The notes under the pieces are model-generated. The model did no database searches. It was not told where the DNA came from and saw nothing but the letters and a program-made list of their open reading frames with translations. Shown in pieces: positions 1 to 8,509 of a DNA stretch of 64,000 bases (position 1 is the stretch's first letter; the number at the start of each line of letters is the position of its first letter). Source of the DNA: Yersinia aleksiciae (GTDB lineage Bacteria > Pseudomonadota > Gammaproteobacteria > Enterobacterales > Enterobacteriaceae); assembly GCF_001047675.1 (NCBI RefSeq), contig NZ_CP011975.1, positions 3,264,073 to 3,328,072 of the forward strand. Reading direction: 5' to 3'. A program made the position numbers and the translations under genes.

Positions 1-345
1 CTGGATGACAGCAAAAAATCTCAGGTTGAACAGCTAATTAAACAGGCTGAGCAGTTACCTCTGGTGATCGAAATTACGACTGAGCACGGAAAATATGTTA
101 TTGCCCATGCTGATTATCCTTCAGATGAATATGTGTACGGTAAGGCCATCAATCAGCATCTAGTGGTGTGGAACCGTAAGCGCCTTAGTGCTGCTATGAA
201 AGGGGAGAGCGAGGAAATTACGGGGGCGGATAAATTTATATTCGGCCATACACCATTGGTGAAACCATTGTTGTTTAAAAACCAGCTGTATATCGATACC
301 GGTGCGGTATTTGGTAATAGGCTAACCGTGATTCAGATTCAATAA
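1..345 (+). CDS. Serine/threonine phosphoprotein phosphatase, PrpA/PrpB type (3' part)
   Basis: Open from base 1 in frame 1 to TAA at 343-345, so the N-terminal part with the GDxHG and GDxxDRG metal motifs lies outside the window. The visible 114 residues carry the C-terminal PPP-family signature FGHTP (His metal ligand) followed by YIDTGAVFG, as in E. coli PphA/PphB and lambda phosphatase. The protein would hydrolyse phosphate from phosphoproteins with two bound metal ions. The family is clear; which paralogue it is cannot be told from this fragment. Confidence 0.8.
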   Translation: MDDSKKSQVEQLIKQAEQLPLVIEITTEHGKYVIAHADYPSDEYVYGKAINQHLVVWNRKRLSAAMKGESEEITGADKFIFGHTPLVKPLLFKNQLYIDTGAVFGNRLTVIQIQ

Positions 346-383
346 ATAAGCAATATGATAGGATCGTCTGCGTAGGGGTAACT

Positions 384-411
384 GACAGCCTCCACTTTGA
401 GCAGAGGCTGT
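384..411. terminator. Hairpin between convergent genes
   Basis: ACAGCCTC pairs with GAGGCTGT across an 11-nt loop, in the 80 bp between the convergent phosphatase and acyltransferase genes. There is no strong T run, so terminator activity is inferred from position. Confidence 0.4.
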
Positions 412-425
412 TCAGGTTATATCAA

Positions 426-1391
426 TCAAAATGAGATAAATCGTGATGTGTATTTATTGAGTAATAATAGGCGCGATAACAGTACCGAAGCAGCAAATAC
501 AGATAATAGAAGTGTAAATCTCAGTGTGACATCCGATAAATTATATGCACTGGAAATAAAATAGAAAATCCCATCATGTAATATATAGACCCCGATCATT
601 GAAGGGCTAATGTAGGCTAAGGTTTTCTTTATCCACTCATGTTTAGTATTAAAGTTATCAAATATGACAAATAAGCATAAACTCAGAATTAAAACGTGTA
701 AGTTATCGAGGAAGTAGCCTGCATTCACTGTTTTGTACACATGTATCGACATAAAACTTTCATAATAATACATTGAAATAGCTGTCGGGATGAGCAGCAC
801 TTTAGCAATGAAACGTATTCTCGGTAATTTTGTCATTTTCTGGCATAGCCGAGAACACAAAAACCTACCGGTCATATAATAGAAGATCCAAGTCCACAGC
901 CTGAAGTATTGTGGAAAGTCAATTAGGTATGGTCTCTCAGTAAACGCACTGATCAGGTCGATAGAAACAGAGAAAATAACCAAACATGAGAGGGTGATTA
1001 TTGCGGTTCTATTGCTCTTTAAGACTTTAGAAATTATTGGATTAATAAGGTAAATAATGGCAATGCTAAATAAAAGCCAACTTTGCAGGAAATAGCCCCG
1101 CTTGAAACCATCCTCGTTGATAAAGTAGAAAAGGACGTTCCAGAAGATAATAATGGTTATTATAGATTTTAATTTTCTGAGGATATCTTGTTGATCTATC
1201 TCATCATTAGAGTCGATATAGCCAATAATCATGAAGAACAAGGGGGTGGCGATGATCGATAGAAAGTACAGAACACTCATCACTTCACCACCTAAAAAAC
1301 ACTGGTCAGTACAGGTTTTACTGGCGGAATAGAAGGTCACAGCAGAAAAGCAGCTTAAGGTTTTTAGAGCATGTAAACCGACGTTTCTCAT
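426..1391 (-). CDS. Acyltransferase-3 family membrane protein
   Basis: A 321-residue, very hydrophobic protein with about ten membrane segments. It resembles the acyltransferase-3/WecH-OafA family that transfers acetyl groups to envelope glycans. The late motif GVYILHDGIF matches the usual GIYLLH segment. The first helix, which in active members contains R/D residues and a catalytic His (for example LRxxAxxxVxxxH), reads LKTLSCFSAVTFYSAS here, with Tyr where His is expected. It may therefore be inactive or act differently. The gene is AT-rich compared with the core genes nearby, which suggests acquisition. No good Shine-Dalgarno supports the start, so the N terminus is uncertain. Confidence 0.7.
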   Translation of the reverse strand: MRNVGLHALKTLSCFSAVTFYSASKTCTDQCFLGGEVMSVLYFLSIIATPLFFMIIGYIDSNDEIDQQDILRKLKSIITIIIFWNVLFYFINEDGFKRGYFLQSWLLFSIAIIYLINPIISKVLKSNRTAIITLSCLVIFSVSIDLISAFTERPYLIDFPQYFRLWTWIFYYMTGRFLCSRLCQKMTKLPRIRFIAKVLLIPTAISMYYYESFMSIHVYKTVNAGYFLDNLHVLILSLCLFVIFDNFNTKHEWIKKTLAYISPSMIGVYILHDGIFYFISSAYNLSDVTLRFTLLLSVFAASVLLSRLLLLNKYTSRFISF

Positions 1392-1753
1392 AAAGTAGTT
1401 TAACTTACAATAAGGTTAAATGAGAAAGCAGCGTCATAGGGCATCTGGTTTGCATCGACCCTTTCCTATTCAGACTACTAATTTTTCTATATTTTTGCAT
1501 ACAATCTGAAAGCTGTCACGCCCAGTAAAATTTATCATAAACAAAATACCAAGAAATATTTCTATAGAAGAAGACGTTTCCTACACCTTCCGGTGTTGAC
1601 ATCCTATATCTCTCTCAACCCCCCTATGTTTTACTGAGCAAACAGAGGTGTGTCCTGGGTTATCTTTATAATTTTTAATGATATTTATTTCATTATAAAC
1701 AGGTCTGAGTCAATGACTTATGGGGTGCTTAGGCACTAGCGGGTGTGACCAAT
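1392..1753. other. AT-rich divergent intergenic region
   Basis: 362 bp between the divergent acyltransferase and LuxR genes, with no coding signal on either strand. It is strongly AT-rich, especially 1500-1565 and 1655-1705, and presumably holds both promoters. I could not single out a convincing -35/-10 pair. Confidence 0.4.
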
Positions 1754-2356
1754 ATGATAAGCTGTATGATAGTCGATAACGATAAATATCAAACACTGGG
1801 TATGGTAGCTATCGTAAAAAAAACACTCACATCGTTAGGGTTTAAGAAAGAGATTAAATTCTATCGAAAATCATTCTATTCAGCAGATGTGATTTTTATT
1901 GGCGTCGATGAGTTCAGTTTTTTCGACGCACTAAAAAGTTTGGATAGATCGCCATCAGAATCGGATGTTTTTTTGATTTGCGATGCCAGATTAAATAGTT
2001 TCCTGCAGGGAATTCCACGATTCAGTAACGTAACGATGATCTTCAGAGAAGACTCGCTCGAAGCCGTAACCAATAAAATCGCGACGGTATTCAAACGTAA
2101 GCTTCGTGGGCTTAAAGAAAACTTAATCGAACGCAAAAGCGCTAATGTATTAAGTTTAGCGTCATCAGAGCGTCAGTATTTGACACCTAATGAAAATATT
2201 GTACTTAAGTTATTTAATGAAGGTTTCTCCGGTGGAGATATCGCCAGAATTCTGAAAAAGAGTGAGAAAACAGTTAGCGGGCAAAAACGCTCAGCGATGA
2301 AAAAACTGGGTGCCCGCACAGACGTCGAATTAATTAAAATGTTTATGTTCAAATAG
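1754..2356 (+). CDS. LuxR-family regulator with degenerate receiver domain
   Basis: About 200 residues. The C-terminal 60 residues form a LuxR/FixJ-type helix-turn-helix (LTPNENIVLKLFNEGFSG, then IARILKKSEKTVSGQKRSAM). The N-terminal half begins MISCMIVDNDKYQTLGM like a response regulator but lacks a recognisable phospho-acceptor Asp pocket. This recalls RcsA/BglJ-type auxiliary regulators, which act by partnering another regulator rather than by phosphorylation; that role is inference. The frame is also open from a GTG at 1745. ATG 1754 is chosen because the protein then begins like family members. Confidence 0.7.
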   Translation: MISCMIVDNDKYQTLGMVAIVKKTLTSLGFKKEIKFYRKSFYSADVIFIGVDEFSFFDALKSLDRSPSESDVFLICDARLNSFLQGIPRFSNVTMIFREDSLEAVTNKIATVFKRKLRGLKENLIERKSANVLSLASSERQYLTPNENIVLKLFNEGFSGGDIARILKKSEKTVSGQKRSAMKKLGARTDVELIKMFMFK

Positions 2357-2478
2357 TTAATATAAATAATGGACTAGATTTTTTTATTATTTTTACCGTC
2401 AACACCAGAGAATATCAAAGGGACGTTTTTATCATAGCGGGCAGGGATGCCAGCATCAAAATCCTGGGGCTACTCGGA

Positions 2479-2502
2479 TGGCCCCAAAGTTATTTGGGGC
2501 CA
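2479..2502. terminator. Bidirectional hairpin between convergent genes
   Basis: TGGCCCCAAA and TTTGGGGCCA form a 10-bp perfect stem around GTTA, between the convergent regulator and cold-shock genes. It is followed by TTTATT on the plus strand. Confidence 0.6.
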
Positions 2503-2548
2503 TTTATTGGTGCAGAGACCAAAGTATTTCAGTAGAAAATAGTCAACA

Positions 2549-3031
2549 TCAAATACACTTCAACTTAGCAACCGTACTATCAATATCGACTTCATGTTCA
2601 GAGAATGTATAAGTTACATTTTGGAATGTGGTTATCGACAACATCTTCAATGGTACCGTTTTTTCTGCAATATCTTCTTCCTGCGGTCGGATCTTATTCA
2701 TCAGTAAATTTACCGAGAGGACTGTATTGGCTTTGTCGACTTCAGCCTGTGCAGGAACTTCTTTAGTGAAAGTATTGAATGACTTAATGCTAGTGAGCTT
2801 GATTCTCTCGTTGGCGATAAAGATATATTTACTCTCGATAGCCACTTTCACCGCAAATGCGGATAACCCTTTGGTATTGGTTGTCGGCTCAAAAGTGACC
2901 TCCGCCCCTTTTTTGATCATCTCGGGATTAGCAACTTTAATAACGTGAAAATAACGGTTATCTCCGTTCTCATCGGTGATAAAACCAAAGCCTTTATCTT
3001 CAAAAAAAGTTGTTATTCTACCGTTCATCAT
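2549..3031 (-). CDS. Cold-shock-domain protein with C-terminal extension
   Basis: 160 residues from the ATG at 3031 (a second in-frame ATG follows directly). Residues 1-70 resemble a cold-shock domain: GRITTFFEDKGFGFITDENG carries the RNP1-like KGFGFI, but RNP2 is weak (RYFHVIKV instead of VFVHFSAI). The remaining 90 residues have no domain I recognise. The single-domain CspE (69 residues) is divergently encoded next door, so this looks like a cold-shock paralogue that gained a partner domain. The frame stays open upstream to 3271, but the cold-shock homology begins at MMNGR, preceded by a weak TGAGA ribosome site. Confidence 0.7.
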   Translation of the reverse strand: MMNGRITTFFEDKGFGFITDENGDNRYFHVIKVANPEMIKKGAEVTFEPTTNTKGLSAFAVKVAIESKYIFIANERIKLTSIKSFNTFTKEVPAQAEVDKANTVLSVNLLMNKIRPQEEDIAEKTVPLKMLSITTFQNVTYTFSEHEVDIDSTVAKLKCI

Positions 3032-3306
3032 GCATCTCATATTAGCGTATCCAATGGGTAAGTATAATACAGGGGAATAGCTTTCAGATACAGTCTGGCG
3101 GCTTAATGGAAGGTTTTTCGGCCCCAGTGAAGCTGGGCTGAAAAAGGAAAAAATGTGGATTTCTGTGCTAAAAATGAGATGAAAAAGGTGTGGTTTTCTC
3201 TTTTTATCTCTTTTTTGTGATCTCTGCTGTGGACAAGAATCGGTTCTATTGCTGTACTGTATCTGACACACATTTTGTGTCCAACATTCACGTAAAGGTA
3301 AGTTTG

Positions 3307-3516
3307 ATGTCTAAGATTAAAGGTAGCGTTAAGTGGTTCAATGAGTCCAAAGGTTTCGGCTTCATTACCCCAGAAGATGGCAGCAAGGACGTTTTCGTTC
3401 ATTTCTCAGCCATCGCTAGCAACGGTTTCAAAACTCTTGCTGAAGGCCAGCGTGTAGAATTTGAAATCACGAACGGTGCCAAAGGGCCATCTGCTGCTAA
3501 TGTTATCGCTATCTAA
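3307..3516 (+). CDS. cspE: Cold-shock-like RNA chaperone CspE
   Basis: 69-residue single cold-shock domain. KGFGFI (RNP1) and DVFVHF (RNP2) bind single-stranded RNA/DNA. It is nearly identical to E. coli CspE, which melts RNA hairpins and counteracts transcription termination. The start at 3307 follows AAGGTA and gives the canonical length. Position next to crcB matches E. coli. Over 100 bp of leader without another gene precedes it, as is common for csp mRNAs. Confidence 0.95.
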   Translation: MSKIKGSVKWFNESKGFGFITPEDGSKDVFVHFSAIASNGFKTLAEGQRVEFEITNGAKGPSAANVIAI

Positions 3517-3534
3517 GTAGCCCATATTTCTTAA

Positions 3535-3560
3535 AACCCGCCTCCATAGGCGGGTTTTTT
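3535..3560 (+). terminator. cspE intrinsic terminator
   Basis: AACCCGCC/GGCGGGTT stem with a TCCATA loop, followed by a T run, 18 bp after the cspE stop. Confidence 0.9.
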
Positions 3561-3600
3561 ATTTGTGGCACTGATATGTAGGCGAAGGAAGTGGTGTTAG

Positions 3601-3693
3601 CTAAAAGAGATACATTTTTAAAAAAACGACGGTGATAAACAGGCAAAAAATCACTGTCAGCCACTCAACCTGCGTCTTAGGTAATCCAAACAT
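3601..3693 (-). CDS. Possible 30-residue membrane peptide
   Basis: In the 283-bp gap between cspE and crcB the minus strand has an ORF starting MFGLPKTQVEWL, followed by a hydrophobic helix (VIFCLFITVVFL) and a basic tail. The frame is open upstream to a GTG pair near 3720, giving 39 residues. There is no strong ribosome site. This is a candidate only, supported by its hydrophobic helix. Confidence 0.25.
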   Translation of the reverse strand: MFGLPKTQVEWLTVIFCLFITVVFLKMYLF

Positions 3694-3799
3694 AGCGATA
3701 TCCGGCACTTCAGCCACCACTATTGGTTAACTGTTCTCTACCCTATGATTATCGGGTCCGTAGATTAAGAAAACATTAAGACGAGTACAACTCGTGGCA

Positions 3800-4183
3800 T
3801 TACTGCCCTGCGAAGTGATTGACCAGCAGGAAGGCCAGCATAGTCATAGCAAGTGAGCCGGCTAGATTAAGCAGGATCGTACCTGCGGCCCAAGCCAGTT
3901 TGCCATCCTGAATTAAGTAGACGACTTCGACAGAGAAGGTGGAAAACGTCGTTAAGCCGCCACAAAAACCGGTAGTAATCAGTAACTTCCACACGGGATC
4001 AATATGTGTGAGGCGGGTAAATAGCGCCAACGCCAGGCCGATAATAAAAGCCCCAATCAGGTTTACGACCAGTGTTCCCACCGGAATATTGGGCGATAGA
4101 TTGTTGAGCTTCATGCTGACCAACCAGCGGGCTACGCTGCCCACACCGCCACCAATAAATACCGCAAGTAATGTATTAAACAT
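3800..4183 (-). CDS. crcB: Fluoride ion exporter CrcB/FluC
   Basis: 127 residues from the ATG at 4183, which is 5 nt after AAAGG. An upstream in-frame GTG at 4189 is less likely. Four membrane helices are visible. [10 protein letters not shown] and the [15 protein letters not shown] segment carry the conserved Phe/Thr/Ser residues of the dimeric fluoride channel. The protein relieves fluoride toxicity. It sits between cspE and the cyclase gene; only 49 bp separates it from the cyclase stop, so co-transcription is possible. Confidence 0.95.
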   Translation of the reverse strand: MFNTLLAVFIGGGVGSVARWLVSMKLNNLSPNIPVGTLVVNLIGAFIIGLALALFTRLTHIDPVWKLLITTGFCGGLTTFSTFSVEVVYLIQDGKLAWAAGTILLNLAGSLAMTMLAFLLVNHFAGQ

Positions 4184-4204
4184 GAACACCTTTCTTTATG
4201 AATA

Positions 4205-4226
4205 CCTGCTGTGCAGGTATTTTGCC
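4205..4226. terminator. Hairpin between cyclase gene and crcB
   Basis: AATACCTGC and GCAGGTATT form a 9-bp perfect stem around TGT between the cyclase stop and the crcB start. There is no T run on the minus strand, so it may attenuate rather than fully terminate. Confidence 0.45.
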
Positions 4227-4238
4227 GTCTGCAACTGA

Positions 4239-5291
4239 TTAGCTCGCTAATTCAATGCGATTACGGCCATTATCTTTTGCCAGATAGAGTGCAGAGTCGG
4301 CGGCTTTCAACCATTGCTGATAGTTAATCATGTCATGCCGATAATCGGCAATACCGGCGCTGACTTTAAGTTGCAGGGACGGCGCCTGCGCAAAAACGAT
4401 ATCGGCTAGCTTTTCCTGAATTCGTGTTAATACTTCCCGCGTTTGCTCGGCTGTTGTATTTGGCAAAATAGCGCCAAATTCATCGCCACCATAGCGGCCC
4501 ACAATATCAATGGCCCGTAGCCCCAGTAATAACTCTTCGGCAAGGACGGTAATAGCATCATCACCGACTGCATGACCAAAAGTGTCATTAATAGATTTGA
4601 AGTTATCAATATCAAGTAAAATCAGTGTGGCACCGTGTTGATAACGTCGACAACTGTCAAATTGATTATGTAACTGATGTTCCCAATGTCTGCGGTTATA
4701 GAGCCCAGTCAATCCATCTCTGACGCTGATGCGTAATAGCTCTTCTTTATTTTCAGCCAGGCGTTTTGCGGTTCGATAAGTCACTAATCCGAGTAGGGAA
4801 GGGTAGACGATTATCATCGGTAGGCAGGCATAAACCTGAAGTGGCGAGGTTTCTGGTTGAAAGGGCAAATTAAAGATCCATGCGGTTAATAAGCTACAGG
4901 CAATTTGTAATGCTAGTCCTTTGCAAAACACGTTTTTGCCGCCTGAAGCAATATTGTTCATACTCATCATTGATAAAATAACAACGGATGGCAGCGCATT
5001 GAACGACATTATTGCTACCCAAACTCCACCCAGAGCTGAGTCAATTTTCATGTTGAGTATTTCTTGCTCAAATGGCTCTTCAGAACGTGAAGCGAGCAGA
5101 TAGGCGATATGTGGCCAGACAAATCCATTGAGCGCGAGCATTATCCATAGCCACAGTGGCGCATTCTGAGTGTAGAGCACCGAGCTGACACATAACATGC
5201 CAATGCCTAAGCCAAATGCTCGGGGTAAATAAGTCCTTTTAGCAAAGCTTAATCCCGATCGACGGGTATTTATTCTACTTGAATAAGGCAA
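4239..5291 (-). CDS. Diguanylate cyclase, MASE2-GGDEF (DgcC/AdrA-like)
   Basis: 350 residues. The N-terminal half is a MASE2 membrane module with about five helices, beginning RSGLSFAKRTYLPRAFGLGI, close to E. coli DgcC (AdrA/YaiC). The C-terminal GGDEF domain has an intact active site (GRYGGDEFGAILP) and an intact allosteric I-site RAID five residues earlier. It should make cyclic-di-GMP from GTP with product inhibition. In E. coli DgcC drives cellulose synthesis; that role is inferred here. It is divergent from tatE. Confidence 0.88.
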   Translation of the reverse strand: MPYSSRINTRRSGLSFAKRTYLPRAFGLGIGMLCVSSVLYTQNAPLWLWIMLALNGFVWPHIAYLLASRSEEPFEQEILNMKIDSALGGVWVAIMSFNALPSVVILSMMSMNNIASGGKNVFCKGLALQIACSLLTAWIFNLPFQPETSPLQVYACLPMIIVYPSLLGLVTYRTAKRLAENKEELLRISVRDGLTGLYNRRHWEHQLHNQFDSCRRYQHGATLILLDIDNFKSINDTFGHAVGDDAITVLAEELLLGLRAIDIVGRYGGDEFGAILPNTTAEQTREVLTRIQEKLADIVFAQAPSLQLKVSAGIADYRHDMINYQQWLKAADSALYLAKDNGRNRIELAS

Positions 5292-5495
5292 TTGGCGGTT
5301 CCCTCATTTTTTTGCTTTGGGGGGATGTTAACGGCAATGTCTCATCCGGAATGAGTCAAAATGAGTGAGAATAGACTCTTGACTAAATCATAGTTCACTA
5401 ACGAAATCTGTTACATATTACTGTTGTTTTAATCGGAAATTTATTCGTAAATAGTCCACGATTTAATGAACAGAACTCTCATCAAGAAGGTATAT

Positions 5496-5717
5496 ATGGA
5501 AGGTCTCAGCATTACCAAATTGTTGGTCGTTGGTATATTGATTGTGTTGTTGTTTGGGACGAGCAAATTACGCACGCTGGGTGCGGATTTGGGTGCAGCC
5601 TTAAAAGGTTTCAAAAAAGCCATGGGTAATGATGATGCGCCCGCAGCGGGTACCACTGCTGAGTCCAAAGCGGCAACTGAAACCAAAACAGCACCACCGA
5701 TCGAGCACAAAGACTGA
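5496..5717 (+). CDS. tatE: Sec-independent translocase subunit TatE
   Basis: 73 residues starting MEGLSITKLLVVG at ATG 5496, behind AAGAAGG. The frame extends upstream, but homology starts here. One N-terminal membrane helix, the conserved FGTSKLRTLGADLG amphipathic segment and an Ala/Thr-rich tail match the TatA/TatE family. It is a minor TatA paralogue in the twin-arginine export pore. Confidence 0.93.
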   Translation: MEGLSITKLLVVGILIVLLFGTSKLRTLGADLGAALKGFKKAMGNDDAPAAGTTAESKAATETKTAPPIEHKD

Positions 5718-5811
5718 TTGCTGCATCGGGCTTAGCCGGTATCCTGGCTAACACGAAAAAACGATCTTACATTAGCCAGATTGTTATCGCCAATAATAGT
5801 GTGCCTGATAA

Positions 5812-5846
5812 CAAAAAACGGATCTCCAATGGAAATCCGTTTTTGA
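5812..5846 (+). terminator. tatE terminator
   Basis: AAACGGAT/ATCCGTTT stem with an 11-nt loop and T run, about 100 bp downstream of tatE. Confidence 0.75.
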
Positions 5847-5885
5847 CTGTCTGCTGTATAAGGTGTAATAAGTTATTTCAGTCAT

Positions 5886-5915
5886 ATTGGGCCTGAATGG
5901 ATGTTCAGGCCCAAT
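5886..5915 (-). terminator. lipA downstream hairpin
   Basis: ATTGGGCCTGAA/TTCAGGCCCAAT is a 12-bp perfect stem just after the lipA stop. It lacks a clear T run on the minus strand. Confidence 0.6.
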
Positions 5916-5919
5916 TTGT

Positions 5920-6885
5920 TTATTTTACTTCTAACCCTTTTGCTTGCAGGTCAGCGTGGTAAGAAGATCGAACAAACGGGCCACAGGCAGCATGAGTAAA
6001 TCCCATCGCCATTGCTTCCGCTTTCATTTCGTCAAACTCAGCAGGACTGACATAACGTTGTACCGGCAAATGGTGACGGCTAGGCTGTAAGTATTGGCCT
6101 AGTGTTAACATGGTGACACCGTGACGGCGTAAATCACGCATCACTTCAACGATTTCAGCATTGGTTTCACCCAGACCGACCATCAAACCAGACTTGGTTG
6201 GAATATCAGGATGCGCTTCTTTAAAGCGTTCCAATAACTTGAGCGACCACTCGTAGTTAGCCCCGGGACGCACTTGGCGATAGACCCGTGGAACGTTTTC
6301 CAGATTATGGTTAAACACATCGGGTGGTGTCGCCGTCAAAATCTCTAATGCGCGATCCATACGGCCACGGAAATCAGGCACCAGCGTTTCAATCTTAATG
6401 GTTGGGTTCTTGGCACGAATAGCGGAGATACAATCAGCAAAATGCTGAGCACCACCATCACGCAGATCATCACGGTCAACCGAGGTGATCACGACATAGC
6501 GTAAGCCCATGTCTTGAATGGTCTGACCCAGTTTTTCCGGCTCATTGGCATCAGGTGCAACTGGACGGCCATGTGCCACGTCGCAGAATGGGCAACGGCG
6601 GGTGCAAATCGCGCCGAGGATCATAAAGGTCGCAGTACCGTGGTTGAAGCACTCAGACAGGTTAGGGCAGGAGGCTTCTTCGCAAACCGAGTGCAGACCA
6701 TTCTTGCGCATTGCAGCCTTAATGCTCTGAATACGACTGGAGTCGGCAGGGAGTTTGATTTTCATCCATTCGGGTTTACGCAGCAGCTCCTGACGTTCGG
6801 TAACCACGGTTTTAATCGGGATTAACGCCATTTTATCTGCGTCACGGTATTTTACGCCGCGTTCCATCTGAATCGGTTTACTCAT
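5920..6885 (-). CDS. lipA: Lipoyl synthase
   Basis: 321 residues, the same length as E. coli LipA. Auxiliary cluster cysteines are C68, C73 and C79 ([12 protein letters not shown]). The radical-SAM cysteines are C94, C98 and C101 (CTRRCPFC). It inserts two sulfurs into protein-bound octanoyl groups to make lipoyl cofactor for pyruvate and 2-oxoglutarate dehydrogenases and glycine cleavage. It works after LipB, encoded 180 bp upstream. E. coli's ybeF between the two genes is absent here. Confidence 0.97.
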   Translation of the reverse strand: MSKPIQMERGVKYRDADKMALIPIKTVVTERQELLRKPEWMKIKLPADSSRIQSIKAAMRKNGLHSVCEEASCPNLSECFNHGTATFMILGAICTRRCPFCDVAHGRPVAPDANEPEKLGQTIQDMGLRYVVITSVDRDDLRDGGAQHFADCISAIRAKNPTIKIETLVPDFRGRMDRALEILTATPPDVFNHNLENVPRVYRQVRPGANYEWSLKLLERFKEAHPDIPTKSGLMVGLGETNAEIVEVMRDLRRHGVTMLTLGQYLQPSRHHLPVQRYVSPAEFDEMKAEAMAMGFTHAACGPFVRSSYHADLQAKGLEVK

Positions 6886-7065
6886 AATCGTGCAGGTTCC
6901 AGTTCTGAATCTCTCAATTTGAGATTTTTCATTAAATTCAACGTGATGCAGCGTTCGTTAAAAAATATTTGAAAATTGTTTAAAAATTATATCATCTTTA
7001 CCCCACCGCATTCAGCTCCAATTTATTCTTCTTACTTGAAGTTGTTATGACGGCAGTTGGAGAAC

Positions 7066-7752
7066 TTACAATGCGTCAGAGGATAGATAATCAGTCAATG
7101 ACCAAGGGTGCAGCTCTGCGTCTGGGTAATCTAGCTGGCGGGTGAATTCACGCACTAATACTGGCTGGATATCAGCAACGGTGGTGCCCGCTTTTAACGC
7201 ACTGACTTGAGTCATTTGCATGCCCGCATAGCCACAGGGATTAATGCGCTGGAAGGGTTCCAGATCCATGGCGATATTGAGTGCCAGACCATGAAACGAG
7301 CACCCCCTGCGGATACGTAGCCCCAGTGAACATATCTTCTGCTGACCCACGTAGACGCCGGGTGCATCAGCACGGGCTTGTGAATCAATGCCAAAAGAGG
7401 TCAGTGTCTGTATCACTGTATTCTCAATCGCAGTCACTAACTGCCGCACGCCCATTTTGGCGCGTTTAAGGTCAATCATGACATACATGACCTGCTGCCC
7501 AGGACCGTGGTAGGTCACTTGGCCGCCCCTGTCACTTTGGATAACCGGAATATCGCCGGGCATCAGAACATGTTCAGCTTTTCCTGCCTGACCCTGAGTA
7601 AAGACTTGCTGATGCTCAACCAGCCAAATTTCATCCGCCGTAGTATCAGTGCGAAACTCAGTGAAGTTATGCATAGCTTGGGATACGGGGGCGTAGGGTT
7701 GTAACCCCAGCTGACGTAAAATGATCTTGTGTTGTTGCAAGCGAGGCATCAT
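7066..7752 (-). CDS. lipB: Octanoyl-[ACP]:protein N-octanoyltransferase
   Basis: 228 residues. Active-site elements are [13 protein letters not shown], the catalytic Lys in [12 protein letters not shown] and the catalytic Cys in [10 protein letters not shown]. It moves octanoate from acyl carrier protein to lipoyl domains for LipA to sulfurate. The start at 7752 adds a few residues compared with E. coli; family homology begins about residue 8 ([12 protein letters not shown]). Confidence 0.95.
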   Translation of the reverse strand: MMPRLQQHKIILRQLGLQPYAPVSQAMHNFTEFRTDTTADEIWLVEHQQVFTQGQAGKAEHVLMPGDIPVIQSDRGGQVTYHGPGQQVMYVMIDLKRAKMGVRQLVTAIENTVIQTLTSFGIDSQARADAPGVYVGQQKICSLGLRIRRGCSFHGLALNIAMDLEPFQRINPCGYAGMQMTQVSALKAGTTVADIQPVLVREFTRQLDYPDAELHPWSLTDYLSSDAL

Positions 7753-8041
7753 CTGGTTACAGAAATGGTGGCGTCAGTATACCAGTCCCGTTGTGTGGGG
7801 CCACTATTTTGGCACTTAAAAAGTAGGAGCAGAGTGCTGACAAAGTTGATTGGCAGGGAAATATGCCGAATGGGTCGCCACGGTGTAAGCCGTCGGAGCG
7901 CACCATCGATGCAGTCGCCCCGCCAGTCACCGAGCTATAAATGAGGTTAGTCAGCAAGCTCGGATTGAGATTTAAAAAATAAGCTTAATGGCGAAGTATG
8001 AGGTTTGACGGCGCGCTAAGTGGGCGAGAGGGCAAAAATAA
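7753..8041. other. lipB-ybeD intergenic spacer
   Basis: About 290 bp between the lipB start and the ybeD terminator. Small ORFs on both strands have no ribosome sites and no recognisable protein character. I see no repeat or RNA structure. It presumably carries the lipB promoter. Confidence 0.4.
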
Positions 8042-8071
8042 GACCCGGAGTGGGAATCACCAGTCCGGGTC
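8042..8071 (-). terminator. ybeD terminator
   Basis: GACCCGGA/TCCGGGTC stem, followed on the minus strand by TTATTTTTG, about 47 bp after the ybeD stop. Confidence 0.75.
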
Positions 8072-8117
8072 ATAATCTGAGTAGATTGGATATTTTGCCT
8101 GTCGCAAAACGTGCCGG

Positions 8118-8381
8118 TTACAGCACCATCCGCACCAGTTCTAGCTTGCCTAACTCTTCGTACAGTGTTTCCACCTGATCAATATGGGTGGCGGTGATGG
8201 TGATGGAAACGGAGTGATAGTTGCCTTTGCTGCTCGGTTTTACCTGCGGGGAATAGTCACCCGGAGCATGGCGCTGTACCACTTCAACCACCTGGTTAAC
8301 CAATTGAGGTTCAGCAATGCCCATTACCTTGTAGGTAAAAGAACAAGGGAACTCAAGCAGTTCGTGCAGTTTAGTTTTCAT
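8118..8381 (-). CDS. ybeD: YbeD (DUF493) protein
   Basis: 87 residues from ATG 8381, 6 nt after AGGAG, matching E. coli YbeD from MKTKL to IVRMVL (here LVRMVL). It is a small ACT-like fold protein linked to the lipoate locus by conserved position between lipB and dacA. Its molecular role is not settled. An upstream in-frame start at 8420 would add 13 residues but has no ribosome site. Confidence 0.93.
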   Translation of the reverse strand: MKTKLHELLEFPCSFTYKVMGIAEPQLVNQVVEVVQRHAPGDYSPQVKPSSKGNYHSVSITITATHIDQVETLYEELGKLELVRMVL

Positions 8382-8435
8382 GTGCGCTCCTGGGTTGTGT
8401 AGCCGAATGATAAAGTGCATCCGGCTATAAATTAT

Positions 8436-8457
8436 AACTCCCGCCGGAGCGGGAGTT
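8436..8457. terminator. dacA-ybeD hairpin
   Basis: AACTCCCGC/GCGGGAGTT 9-bp perfect stem with a CGGA loop between dacA and ybeD. It looks like a dacA terminator. Confidence 0.7.
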
Positions 8458-8509
8458 TTATATTATTTATAATGTGGGGGCAATTTTCTGGCTTTCAAGC
8501 ACCAGCCGA

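Noticed and set aside
4190-4238. Fluoride riboswitch upstream of crcB
   Set aside because: Only 49 bp separate crcB from the cyclase gene. They contain a simple 9-bp hairpin, not the conserved crcB-motif pseudoknot.
7757-7957. ORFs on both strands in the lipB-ybeD spacer
   Set aside because: No Shine-Dalgarno, no conserved gene is known here, and the composition is not protein-like.
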